A stretch of 64,000 nt of DNA from Methylomonas albis (GTDB lineage Bacteria > Pseudomonadota > Gammaproteobacteria > Methylococcales > Methylomonadaceae), in assembly GCF_014850955.1 (NCBI RefSeq), contig NZ_JACXSS010000001.1, forward strand, positions 3,224,001-3,288,000, read 5' to 3'. The notes beneath the pieces are model-generated. The model was not told the DNA's origin. It saw only the letters and a program-made list of their open reading frames with translations, and made no database searches. Shown here piece by piece: positions 1 through 7,918 of this stretch (position 1 is its first letter; each line of letters opens with the position of its first letter). The position numbers and the translations under genes were made by a program.

Positions 1-1
1 C

Positions 2-793
2 GACAGCGCCACCACGGATCGTTTGGGCGGATCGGCCAGCGGCCAGCAGGATGAAAAGGCGACCGGTCGCGCCGGCTTGGTCTATCTGGCCGACAATGGC
101 TTGGCGCCGTATTTCAGTTACGCTACCTCCTTCCTGCCGGCGCTCGGTCGAGACGCCCTAACCCGGCAAACGTTCCAGCCGGAAACCGGCGAACAATACG
201 AATTCGGCGTCAAATACCAACCCAGGTACCAACAAAGTTTCGTCAGCTTGGCCTATTTCGACCTGACCCGCGACAACTACCTGACCACCGACCCGACCAG
301 TTTCCAGAACGTGCAGAAAGGCAGCGCCCATTCGCGCGGTATCGAATTGGAGGGCTTGGCCAGTCTGGATAACGGCCTGAATGTGACGGCCAGTTACAGT
401 TACTTGGATGCCACCGTCACGAAGAGCTCGTTTGCCAGCGAAGTCGGTGAGCACCTGGAGTACGTGCCGGACCACAAGGCCACGCTATGGGCCGATTACA
501 CCTTGGCCAACGGCCCGGCCAAGGGCTGGGGCATCGGCGGCGGCGCCCGATACATCGGCACCTCGTACGGCAACAACTATTACGGCCGCAACACCAGCGA
601 GGTGCCGAGTTACGTGTTGTTCGACGCCAGTCTGCATTACACCTGGAAGCAACTACAACTGGCCTTCAACCTGCAAAACGCGCTGGACAAGAAACATGTG
701 ACGTCGGCCTTCGATTACGGCACTCCGGCCGACGGCTTCGCCACTTACGGCATGCGCCGGGTGATCACCGGTTCGGTCAAGTACAGTTTCTAA
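2..793 (+). CDS. TonB-dependent siderophore receptor, C-terminal part
   Basis: The reading frame is open from the window edge and ends at a TAA, so only the last 263 or so residues are visible and the start lies upstream. The protein is an outer-membrane beta-barrel of the ferrisiderophore receptor family (FhuA/FpvA-like). Visible family signs are the YFSYATSF strand, the segment FQPETGEQYEFGVKYQP, a late 'LQNALDKKHV' motif before the last strands, and a terminal phenylalanine, which is the usual sorting signal for outer-membrane barrels. It is followed within 13 bases by a PepSY membrane protein, a common partner of siderophore receptors. The ligand cannot be told from this part. Confidence 0.9.
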   Translation, partial: DSATTDRLGGSASGQQDEKATGRAGLVYLADNGLAPYFSYATSFLPALGRDALTRQTFQPETGEQYEFGVKYQPRYQQSFVSLAYFDLTRDNYLTTDPTSFQNVQKGSAHSRGIELEGLASLDNGLNVTASYSYLDATVTKSSFASEVGEHLEYVPDHKATLWADYTLANGPAKGWGIGGGARYIGTSYGNNYYGRNTSEVPSYVLFDASLHYTWKQLQLAFNLQNALDKKHVTSAFDYGTPADGFATYGMRRVITGSVKYSF

Positions 794-805
794 GGGTTGG
801 TAAAC

Positions 806-1930
806 ATGTCCGCCAGATCAACGTTCAAAGTTTGGTATGGGGTCCACCAGTGGACCAGCCTGGTCTGTACGCTGTTCATGCTGCTGTTGTGCCTGACCGG
901 CTTGCCGTTGATTTTTGCCGAGGAAATCGATCTGGCGCTGGGCCGAAATATCGCGGTACCCGAACGGCCTGACGACCAGCGCCAAGCCGACGTCGACGCC
1001 ATCGTTGCCGATGCCTTGGCCCGCCGGCCCGGCGACACCGTGCAATTTCTGGTCGGCGACGCCGAGGAGCCGGACTTGTGGTCGGTGCGGCTCGGTAAAA
1101 CCGCGGCCAGTAGCGACGTGAGTGCGTTTTATCTGTACGACGCCCGCAACGGCGAGTTTTTGCACGCGGTTCCTCTGGACAGCGGCTTTATCAACCTGAT
1201 GTTTCGCTTGCATTACGACTTGTTCGCCGGCTTGCCCGGCAGCCTGCTGCTCGGAGCGATGGGCTTGCTGCTATTGGCGTCGCTGGTCTCCGGCGCCGTG
1301 CTGTATCACTACCACATGGCTAAATTGCCGTTCGGTACGGTGCGCCGGGCCGGTTCGAGTCGGCTGCGCTGGCTGGATTTGCACAACCTGCTCGGTATCG
1401 CCACCCTGGTCTGGCTGGCCGTGGTCGGCTTGACCGGCGTCGTCAACACCGTGGCCGAACCGATTTTTCAGCGTTGGCAGGACAGCGAACTGGCGGCGAT
1501 GCTGGCGCCCTACCAGGGCCAAGCGCCGGTCAACGGCCAAGGCCGGGCCGGCGCGGCACTGGCGGCGGCCTTACGCGCCGCGCCGGACATGGCCCTGAGC
1601 TTTATGGCCTTCCCCGGCAACGAATTCGCCGGACCGCGCCAGTTCGTGGCCTTCCTGCAGGGCAATACGCCGCTGACCAGCCAATTGCTGACGCCGGTGC
1701 TGATTGACGCGGCGACCAGTGAAGTATTGGCACAGCGCGAACTGCCGGCTTACGTCAAAGCCTTGCTGCTGTCTAAACCGCTGCACTTCGGCAATTACGG
1801 CGGCCTGCCGCTGAAATGCCTGTGGCTGGTATTGGATTTAATTGCCATCGCAGTGCTGATCAGCGGCGTGCACTTATGGCTGGCCCAGCGGCGCTGGCGG
1901 CTTCCGGCGGTTGCCGGGGCGGCGGCCTGA
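806..1930 (+). CDS. PepSY-associated transmembrane protein
   Basis: An inner-membrane protein of about 374 residues in the PepSY-TM family, members of which often sit next to siderophore receptors and are thought to reduce or release iron from imported siderophores. Four hydrophobic segments are visible (near residues 15-38, 135-165, 195-220 and 335-360), with a periplasmic PepSY-like region between the first two. The ATG at 806 is preferred over the in-frame TTG at 797 because an AAGGG ribosome-binding site lies 9 bases before it. The gene overlaps the next by one base (TGATG). Family assignment is secure; the reductase role is inferred from context. Confidence 0.85.
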   Translation: MSARSTFKVWYGVHQWTSLVCTLFMLLLCLTGLPLIFAEEIDLALGRNIAVPERPDDQRQADVDAIVADALARRPGDTVQFLVGDAEEPDLWSVRLGKTAASSDVSAFYLYDARNGEFLHAVPLDSGFINLMFRLHYDLFAGLPGSLLLGAMGLLLLASLVSGAVLYHYHMAKLPFGTVRRAGSSRLRWLDLHNLLGIATLVWLAVVGLTGVVNTVAEPIFQRWQDSELAAMLAPYQGQAPVNGQGRAGAALAAALRAAPDMALSFMAFPGNEFAGPRQFVAFLQGNTPLTSQLLTPVLIDAATSEVLAQRELPAYVKALLLSKPLHFGNYGGLPLKCLWLVLDLIAIAVLISGVHLWLAQRRWRLPAVAGAAA

Positions 1931-2160
1931 TGCGGGCCATCAGCCTGCGCACGTTTTGGCAAATCTGGCGCCTGCCGCTGGCGCTGGGTTTGACCAGCGC
2001 GGCCGGTCTGGCGGCGGCATTGATTGGCGACGGCGCCTGGGATGCCGCGTCCTGGGCCTTGTTGGGCCTGCCGGCGGCGGTTTGCGGCCTGGGATTGTTG
2101 TCGTCGAAGAGTAACTCCGGTGATTGCGACAACGGACCGATTGGGGACAAACGGGAGTGA
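1930..2160 (+). CDS. Small two-helix membrane protein after PepSY gene
   Basis: This 76-residue protein starts on an ATG that overlaps the stop of the PepSY gene, so the two are translationally coupled. It has two hydrophobic segments (about residues 14-32 and 39-58) joined by the short loop GDGAWD, followed by a polar tail rich in Ser, Asp and Gly. Small membrane proteins of this shape (DUF3649-like) are found at the end of siderophore receptor-PepSY operons. I do not know its function. The polar tail after about residue 60 may be partly read-through into intergenic sequence. Confidence 0.6.
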   Translation: MRAISLRTFWQIWRLPLALGLTSAAGLAAALIGDGAWDAASWALLGLPAAVCGLGLLSSKSNSGDCDNGPIGDKRE

Positions 2161-2188
2161 GGGGACGGGTTTGGAGAATCTCCCCCTG

Positions 2189-2211
2189 CCCCCTCTTTTT
2201 CAAAGAGGGGG
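2189..2211. repeat. Short intergenic hairpin, 10-bp stem
   Basis: The arms CCCCCTCTTT (2189-2198) and AAAGAGGGGG (2202-2211) pair perfectly around a 3-base loop. This looks like a common type of interspersed intergenic hairpin. It lies just downstream of the PepSY operon and could end its transcripts, although no long T-run follows. Confidence 0.6.
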
Positions 2212-2344
2212 ATGAACTTAACAATTGTTAACCCGACCCTCGAATATCGTCGTTCCGGCGCGGTCGGGAATGACGACACCAGTGAATTTAAAGGTCTGTT
2301 TAACATTTAACTTTATGTCCCCAGCAAGGTGATTTGAAAAAACC

Positions 2345-2370
2345 GGCGTTTCCGCCACAGCGGAAACGCC
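2345..2370. terminator. Perfect 11-bp hairpin before heme receptor gene
   Basis: GGCGTTTCCGC (2345-2355) and GCGGAAACGCC (2360-2370) pair perfectly around the loop CACA. A run of six A precedes it, so read on the minus strand it looks like a rho-independent terminator. No minus-strand gene ends here, so it may instead be a repeat or a leader structure for the downstream receptor. Confidence 0.55.
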
Positions 2371-2447
2371 AAACAACAACTGATTAAATTAACCCGCCAG
2401 CCCCCCTAGCCGTCGTGCCAGGCAGCCAGCAGTAACCACTGTATGCC

Positions 2448-4883
2448 ATGGCACCCAAACCGACTGATCTATTACTAACTGTGCACAACTGCCCCGAGGC
2501 GGCCTGCTCCGGACATCACCCTGCTTGCTGGCGCGCCCTGCTTGGCGGGCTGCTGTGCTTGCTGGCCGGTGCGGCCTTGGCCGCCGAGCCCGAGCTGGTT
2601 GAATTGCCCGAGGAATTGGAACTTGAAACCGTCAAGGTCAAAGCTCAAGCCGACAAACCGGTCGCCGCGCCGCCCGGTACTCAATCGACGATAGACGACA
2701 AAACCATGGAACAACGCATGGTGCGCAACATCAAGGATTTGATCCGTTACGAACCCGGTGTCAATGTCGGCAACGACCCGCAGCGCTTCGGCGCCAGCGG
2801 CTTTACCATACGCGGCCTGGGTGGCAACCGGGTGTTGATGCAGATCGACGGCGTACGCCTGCCGGAAGCCTTTCGCATCGGCTCGTTTGCCAGCGCCAAC
2901 CGCAACGCCGTAGACATGGACGCCTTAAAAGCCGTGGAAATCGTCCGTGGTTCGGGATCGGCCTATTACGGCGGCGATGCGATGGGCGGCACCGTCAACT
3001 TCGTCACCAAAGACCCGCGCGATTACTTAAACGTATTCGGCAAGGATTATTACACCGGCCTGAAACTGAATTACAACACCACCGACAACGGCTTCGTGCA
3101 AACCGGCACCGTGGCCGGCGCGCTGGACGGTTGGGAAGCCATGGCGCTATTCACCCACAACCAAAGCAACGAAACCGACAATAAGGGCACCGCGGATTTC
3201 GCCGACGGTCGCCGCACCACGCCCAGCCCGCAAGAAAACGGCAGCTACAATCTGCTGGCTAAACTGCTCTATCGATTTAACGACGACAACGTGTTGCGTC
3301 TGACCGGCGAATGGCTGGACAGCCGATCCGATATTGACGCTTTGTATCTGCGCGGTGCCGACATCAGCTTGCGCAACGTCAACAGCATGCTCACCACCGA
3401 TACCCAATCGCGCTGGCGGCTGACGCTGGACCACACCCTAAAGCACCTGGATACGCCGTTGTTCGATGACGTGCTCTGGAAGTTTTATACGCAAAAATCC
3501 GCCACCGGCCAAATCACCCGGCAAGATCGCACTGCCAACGTGGACGGCAACACGCTCACCGAACGGATTTTCGATTTTGCCAACGACGATTTCGGCGGCG
3601 AACTGAAACTGGGGAAAAACTTTGTGGTAGGCGAGACCGCGCATGCGCTGCAATACGGCGGCCAGATCAGTAAAAACGCCATAACGCAACAACGCGACGG
3701 CAGCTATACCTGCGTCAGCGGTTCCGTCAATCCGCGCACCGGCCGGCCGAATAACATTTGTCCCAAGGGCCGGATCAGCAAGTCCGTGACGCCGGACGAG
3801 TTTCCGGTCCGCGACTTTCCCCTCTCCACCGTCACCAAGGCCGGCGCTTACCTCGAAGACCACATCGGCTTGTTCGACAAACGTATCGAGCTGATCCCCG
3901 GCGGTCGCTGGGAATATTTTCGCTTGTTACCCAAGCCCGATTATTTGTTCGATAAAGCCTCCGCGGCAGCGGTTGCCGAAGGCGCCGACCCGGTAATACC
4001 CATGATCATCGACGCGAATGCCTTGTTACCCAGATTTGGCGCCTTACTGCACCTCAACGAGATATTCACGGTGCACGGCCAGTATGCGCATGGCTTTCGC
4101 GGCCCCAACTTCAGCGAAAGCAATCTCGGTTTTACCAATATCACCGGTGGATACACCAATCTGCCCAATTACAACATTCAGCCGGAAACCAGCGTCGGCG
4201 CGGAAGTTGGGCTACGCGGCCAAGGCGCGGCCGGGCAATTCGACGTCACCTTGTTCCGCAACGATTACCAGCAATTCATCTACAACGCGGTGATTTGTAA
4301 CCCGGCCGGCGCGGCTTGTCCGCCGCTGGGTTTTACCACTTACCAGAACGTCAATAGCGCCGACCCGATCCGCATCCAGGGCATCGAAATGAAAAGCCGG
4401 TTTTATCTGGACTGGTTGTTGCCGTCGTTGTCGGGTGCCAGCCTGCTATTCAGCGGCTCCTTCACCGAAGGCTTGAATCTCAAGAGCCAACGCAGCGACG
4501 ACGACGCCTTAAGACAAATCAGCCCGATGAAGGCCGTCGTCGGACTGCGCTACGACCAGTCCGGCGGCGATTGGGGCACGGAATTGAACCTGACCTTGGT
4601 CGGCGCCAAACAAGCCAATACGGCGCCGACGGACGCCCTATTCCTGCCCAGCGGTTATGGGGTCGTCGATTTCAATGCCTACTACAACGCCAATAAGCAT
4701 CTCTCGTTCAATGTCGGGGTATTCAACCTGCTGGATAAGAAATATATCGACTGGGAAGACATCAACACCCGCGCCGGCGATCCGCATACCACGCTGGGCA
4801 ATTTCGCCGACGCCCGCTACTGGGCCGACCGCTATTCACGCCCCGGCCGCAATCTCGGCGTCACGGTAAAACTGGCTTTTTGA
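2448..4883 (+). CDS. TonB-dependent hemoglobin/heme receptor
   Basis: An 811-residue outer-membrane receptor of the hemoglobin/transferrin/lactoferrin class, which strips or imports heme using TonB energy. A long polar N-terminus precedes a hydrophobic signal segment (about residues 29-45, cleavage near ALA-AE). A TonB-box-like stretch (LETVKVKA) lies near residue 60. The plug domain follows with 'GASGFTIRGLGGNRVLMQIDG' style motifs, broken here as GFTIRGLGG and RVLMQIDGVRLPE. The C-terminus has FNLLDKKYIDW and a terminal LAF. The downstream hmuS, hutZ-like and hmuTUV genes support heme as substrate. The 28-residue polar extension before the signal peptide is unusual, so the true start could be an internal GTG. 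Confidence 0.88.
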   Translation: MAPKPTDLLLTVHNCPEAACSGHHPACWRALLGGLLCLLAGAALAAEPELVELPEELELETVKVKAQADKPVAAPPGTQSTIDDKTMEQRMVRNIKDLIRYEPGVNVGNDPQRFGASGFTIRGLGGNRVLMQIDGVRLPEAFRIGSFASANRNAVDMDALKAVEIVRGSGSAYYGGDAMGGTVNFVTKDPRDYLNVFGKDYYTGLKLNYNTTDNGFVQTGTVAGALDGWEAMALFTHNQSNETDNKGTADFADGRRTTPSPQENGSYNLLAKLLYRFNDDNVLRLTGEWLDSRSDIDALYLRGADISLRNVNSMLTTDTQSRWRLTLDHTLKHLDTPLFDDVLWKFYTQKSATGQITRQDRTANVDGNTLTERIFDFANDDFGGELKLGKNFVVGETAHALQYGGQISKNAITQQRDGSYTCVSGSVNPRTGRPNNICPKGRISKSVTPDEFPVRDFPLSTVTKAGAYLEDHIGLFDKRIELIPGGRWEYFRLLPKPDYLFDKASAAAVAEGADPVIPMIIDANALLPRFGALLHLNEIFTVHGQYAHGFRGPNFSESNLGFTNITGGYTNLPNYNIQPETSVGAEVGLRGQGAAGQFDVTLFRNDYQQFIYNAVICNPAGAACPPLGFTTYQNVNSADPIRIQGIEMKSRFYLDWLLPSLSGASLLFSGSFTEGLNLKSQRSDDDALRQISPMKAVVGLRYDQSGGDWGTELNLTLVGAKQANTAPTDALFLPSGYGVVDFNAYYNANKHLSFNVGVFNLLDKKYIDWEDINTRAGDPHTTLGNFADARYWADRYSRPGRNLGVTVKLAF

Positions 4884-4897
4884 CGGAGAACAATCTG

Positions 4898-5143
4898 ATG
4901 ACCAAGGGCTACAGGGCCAAGAAAGAGGCCCAGAAAAAACTGGAAACGTTGTTCGAAGAATTGCTGGAGCACGAAGGCTTTGGCGAATTGCGGATAGAGA
5001 TGCGCTTGTTAAAACGCGGGCAAAAGGAAGTGATCATCTATTGCGGCAAACAGTACCGCTATGTACTGGACTTTCAGATGCAAAGCGCGCCGAACGGCAA
5101 TCGCGATAGCAACCCGCTACTCGAATGCCGCGAGCCGCACTGA
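4898..5143 (+). CDS. Small charged protein of unknown function
   Basis: An 81-residue protein rich in Lys, Glu and Arg, with a predicted helical N-terminal half and a strand-like segment (QKEVIIYCGKQYRYVLDFQM). The ATG at 4898 is chosen over an overlapping TTG at 4880 because a GGAG lies 9 bases before it. It begins 14 bases after the heme receptor stop, so it is probably cotranscribed with it. There is no signal peptide or membrane segment, which points to a cytoplasmic protein. I do not recognise the family. Confidence 0.65.
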   Translation: MTKGYRAKKEAQKKLETLFEELLEHEGFGELRIEMRLLKRGQKEVIIYCGKQYRYVLDFQMQSAPNGNRDSNPLLECREPH

Positions 5144-5289
5144 GTTTTAAATTTCCGCCACCGCAAAGGCCATTGGCCAGCGCGGATAGCCGGCATGGGG
5201 CCGAAGCGGCGGACGCTATTTTAGACCAAAGCAACGGATCGTCTTCGCGGTGAAGAGATGCGTCAACTTATTTACATAGGAAACCAACC

Positions 5290-6021
5290 ATGAAAACTGC
5301 ACAAAAACTGACCTTAATCGCCGGCCTGTTGGCCGTTTCCGGCAGCGCTTCGGCCGACTTGACCAATGGCCCCGACCCTTACGCAGCCGGCTATGGCTTC
5401 GACACCCCAAGCGAAGCCAGCTGGGGCAACTGGAACCGAGGTGATACGGGGACGCTTTACGCGGAATGGGACAGCTTCGTCGATAACTCTTATCCCGGCA
5501 TCCGTACCGCGGCTCCCGATGTGGGCAGCGCCGGCACCACCGACGCCAATATCGGCTGGAACGCAGGCACATTCGCGGCCGGATCGGGCAATCTTTACAG
5601 CTTCAGCGTCACCGAGAATTTCACGGCTTCGCTAAGCGGCTCTACCACCAACGAGCCCTTAAGAGCAGTCATGCAATTCGAAACCTGGGGCATACAGATG
5701 GACTACAACAGCCTATTACTGAATGGCGTAGCGCCGACCTTCGCGACACAAACTTTCTACGATGACGGCTACGAAAGTTCGTTCGGCCCGGTCGAGCTGG
5801 TGCAATACCTGGCTTATTGGGATTTATCCGGACCGGCTAGCAATTATTTGTTTTCGTTTGGCAGTGCCGAACATAGCTTGAGTTTGGGTCAAGTCGCTAT
5901 AGACATCGGTCCCGGCGCCGATCCCGTAACCAGCGTGCCGCTGCCTGCCGCAGTATGGCTGTTCGGTGCCGGCTTCATGGGCTTGCTGGGTTTAAATCGT
6001 AAAAAAGGCCTGGCGGCATAA
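5290..6021 (+). CDS. Secreted protein with VPLPAA/PEP-CTERM-type anchor
   Basis: A 243-residue exported protein. The N-terminus (MKTAQKLTLIAGLLAVSGSASA) is a clear Sec signal peptide. The C-terminus has the VPLPAAVWLFGAGFMG motif, a hydrophobic helix and a basic tail (NRKKG). This is the PEP-CTERM-like sorting signal recognised by exosortase-type systems in many methanotrophs. The middle part is rich in Gly, Ser, Trp and Tyr with no recognised domain. An AGGAAACC ribosome-binding site precedes the ATG. Its place between a heme receptor and the HmuS gene suggests a role in heme capture at the surface, but that is inference. No exosortase gene is in the window. Confidence 0.85.
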   Translation: MKTAQKLTLIAGLLAVSGSASADLTNGPDPYAAGYGFDTPSEASWGNWNRGDTGTLYAEWDSFVDNSYPGIRTAAPDVGSAGTTDANIGWNAGTFAAGSGNLYSFSVTENFTASLSGSTTNEPLRAVMQFETWGIQMDYNSLLLNGVAPTFATQTFYDDGYESSFGPVELVQYLAYWDLSGPASNYLFSFGSAEHSLSLGQVAIDIGPGADPVTSVPLPAAVWLFGAGFMGLLGLNRKKGLAA

Positions 6022-6038
6022 GCGCCGGCCTGTAACCG

Positions 6039-6072
6039 CTTTGCAGCCGGGCCGCACGGCCCGGCTGCAAAG
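6039..6072. terminator. Strong hairpin after PEP-CTERM gene
   Basis: CTTTGCAGCCGGGCC (6039-6053) and its exact complement (6058-6072) form a 15-bp stem with loop GCAC. No T-run follows, so it may attenuate transcription or protect mRNA rather than act as a classic terminator. Confidence 0.7.
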
Positions 6073-6131
6073 TCCCTAACCTGAGCTGCCCTGAAAACTC
6101 GCAGCGCATTCGCTTAACGGAGTTCCGCGTA

Positions 6132-7145
6132 ATGGCAAAATCCATGACTAAACATCCCGTATCGATTGCGGACACTTTAAAACAAGCGTGGCAAGACCTG
6201 CGCGCCGATCATCCGCATATGCGGATTCGCGATGCCGCAGCGACTTTGGGCGTCAGCGAAGCCGAACTGCTGGCAACCGACTGCGGCAACCTGGTCATCC
6301 GTTTGCGGGAACACTGGCCCGCACTGCTGGGCGCGGTAGGCACGCTGGGCCCGGTGATGGCCTTGACCCGCAACGCTTTTGCGGTGCACGAAAAAATCGG
6401 GCTCTACGAGGATATATGTCCATGCGGCGACTTTATCCTGATTACCGGACACCATATCGAACTGTGCCTATCGACCGGCGTTTGGCATTCGAGTTTCGCA
6501 GTGATTGAAGAAACCCATCTCGGCCCGCGCCACAGCCTGCAATTTTTCGACACGACCGGCGAAGCGGTGCATAAGATCTATCTGACCGAACATGCCGATG
6601 CCGGCCTTTACCGGCGCTTGGTCGACATCTTTCGTGCCGACGATCAGTCGCCCTATCTGGCACTACCCACCGACAGCACCAAGCCGGCGCTTGGCGCCAT
6701 CGCCTCATCACAGGATTTACCGGAACACTGGCAGCGCTTGCTGCTTGCCAACACGCCCGAGGCTGTTCTCGCTGGCCGGATTGCCACGCCGGCGTTACGC
6801 GAGCTCATGCGGCAACTGGCGGAACTACTGTTGCCGATACAAGTTCTAGTCGGCAACCCCGGCGCGATGCAACTGCACGACGGCCCGATTCAAAACCTGA
6901 AAATTACCGGACCCTGGTTCAATGTCCTGGATCAGGGTTTCAATCTGCACCTTAACGAAATGGCCGTGGCCGGCGCGGACATCGTCCAACTCACTTACAA
7001 GCAGCGGGATTTGACCGGCCTGCTGGTTCGTGACCAAAACCAGCAGACCATCTTGACCATTGTCGGCCAATTCGACGAAGCCGACGGAGAAAGTGCTTTG
7101 TGGCGCGACTTGCTATTAGCCTTGCCGGTCATAGGGCCTGTTTAG
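6132..7145 (+). CDS. hmuS: HmuS/HemS-family cytoplasmic heme-handling protein
   Basis: A 337-residue protein, the usual length for HemS/HmuS/ChuS proteins, which bind imported heme in the cytoplasm and pass it on or degrade it. Two repeats of the family fold are visible: the first has VSEAELLATDCGN, VMALTRNAFAVHEKIG and HHIELCLSTGVWHSSF; the second, starting near residue 195, has NPGAMQLHDGPIQNLKITGPWFNVLDQGFNLHL. The small VHEKIGLYED segment is typical of hemin-degrading factors. It lies between the heme receptor block and the hutZ-like gene. Confidence in the family is high; whether it degrades heme or acts as a chaperone is unknown. Confidence 0.9.
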   Translation: MAKSMTKHPVSIADTLKQAWQDLRADHPHMRIRDAAATLGVSEAELLATDCGNLVIRLREHWPALLGAVGTLGPVMALTRNAFAVHEKIGLYEDICPCGDFILITGHHIELCLSTGVWHSSFAVIEETHLGPRHSLQFFDTTGEAVHKIYLTEHADAGLYRRLVDIFRADDQSPYLALPTDSTKPALGAIASSQDLPEHWQRLLLANTPEAVLAGRIATPALRELMRQLAELLLPIQVLVGNPGAMQLHDGPIQNLKITGPWFNVLDQGFNLHLNEMAVAGADIVQLTYKQRDLTGLLVRDQNQQTILTIVGQFDEADGESALWRDLLLALPVIGPV

Positions 7146-7146
7146 G

Positions 7147-7174
7147 GTAGAGACGCAAAATTTTGCGTCTCTAC
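7147..7174. repeat. Perfect 28-bp palindrome
   Basis: GTAGAGACGCAAAA (7147-7160) is followed directly by its exact reverse complement (7161-7174). It is a free-standing palindrome between hmuS and the hutZ-like gene. Palindromes of this kind occur as dispersed intergenic repeats in several bacterial groups. Confidence 0.75.
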
Positions 7175-7227
7175 CTAGGTCCATAAGCCACTGCATTTTA
7201 TTTATACACTCAAAACAGGAAACCCGC

Positions 7228-7764
7228 ATGAACGACAAGACCATCGATCTCGAACAAGTCAGAGCAGCCTATACCGCGCTGCCGCAAACATTTTCCTCCG
7301 TGCTTATGGCCACGGTCAGCGGCTCCGGCGAGCCCGAAGCCAGTTACGCCGCCTATATCCGCCACGACGGCCAATATTACGTGTACGTCAGCGAACTAGC
7401 CACCCATACCCGCAATCTGCTGGCCAACGGCCGGGTTTGTCTGTTATTCGTCGAAGACGAGGATAAAGCCGCGCACTTGTTCGCCCGCCAGCGGGTTACC
7501 TATCACTGCTCGGCCGGCGAAATCGACCGCGATTCCGAAGCATTTGCCTACATCATGGTTTTATTCGAAGAAAAATTCGGCGCCTTCATGAAACAGTTAC
7601 AAAACATGCAGGACTTTCATCTGTTTTGCCTCAGTCCGCAGCGCGGCAGTTTCGTGCAAGGCTTTGCCAAGGCATTTGCGATAGAAGGCGACGATCTGGC
7701 GCAAATCCGCCACGTCAACGACGTCGGCCACCAGACCCGCGAACCGGCTGAATCACCGGCGTAA
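7228..7764 (+). CDS. HutZ/HugZ-like heme oxygenase (PNPOx fold)
   Basis: A 178-residue member of the pyridoxamine-phosphate-oxidase-like heme utilisation family (HutZ in Vibrio, HugZ in Helicobacter), which breaks down heme to release iron. Family signs are the N-terminal strand pattern SSVLMATVSGSGEPEASYAAYI, the YVYVSELATHTRNLLANGRVCLLFVEDE segment (quoted here only as landmarks), and the late GSFVQGFAKAFAI motif. The C-terminus has histidines (RHVNDVGH) as in HutZ proteins that ligate heme there. The length matches the short HutZ type. It sits directly between hmuS and hmuT, which fits a heme-degradation role. Confidence 0.88.
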   Translation: MNDKTIDLEQVRAAYTALPQTFSSVLMATVSGSGEPEASYAAYIRHDGQYYVYVSELATHTRNLLANGRVCLLFVEDEDKAAHLFARQRVTYHCSAGEIDRDSEAFAYIMVLFEEKFGAFMKQLQNMQDFHLFCLSPQRGSFVQGFAKAFAIEGDDLAQIRHVNDVGHQTREPAESPA

Positions 7765-7820
7765 GGCGGACCGGCCACGACCAAGCAGCCTAAAAATCCG
7801 GCTGCATGTTTCCGGTATCC

Positions 7821-7880
7821 CGTTCGGGCTGAGCCTGTCGAAGCCCTAGCTGGAACGCCCCTCGACAGCGGGAACGGGTA
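7821..7880. repeat. REP-like intergenic repeat
   Basis: Contains CGTTCGGGCTGAGCCTGTCG, an interspersed repeat core seen in many proteobacteria, followed by imperfect inverted matter (CTCGACAGCGGGAACGGG). Related copies are at 13838-13894, 14293-14317 and inside the element at 25126-25236. Confidence 0.65.
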
Positions 7881-7918
7881 TTTAAGAGCCGGATTAAAAA
7901 TCAAACGAAAAACCGAAC

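Noticed and set aside
5290-6021. Idea that the secreted protein is a HasA-type hemophore
   Set aside because: It has a Sec signal peptide and PEP-CTERM-like anchor, while HasA has neither, and the heme-binding loops of HasA are not visible.
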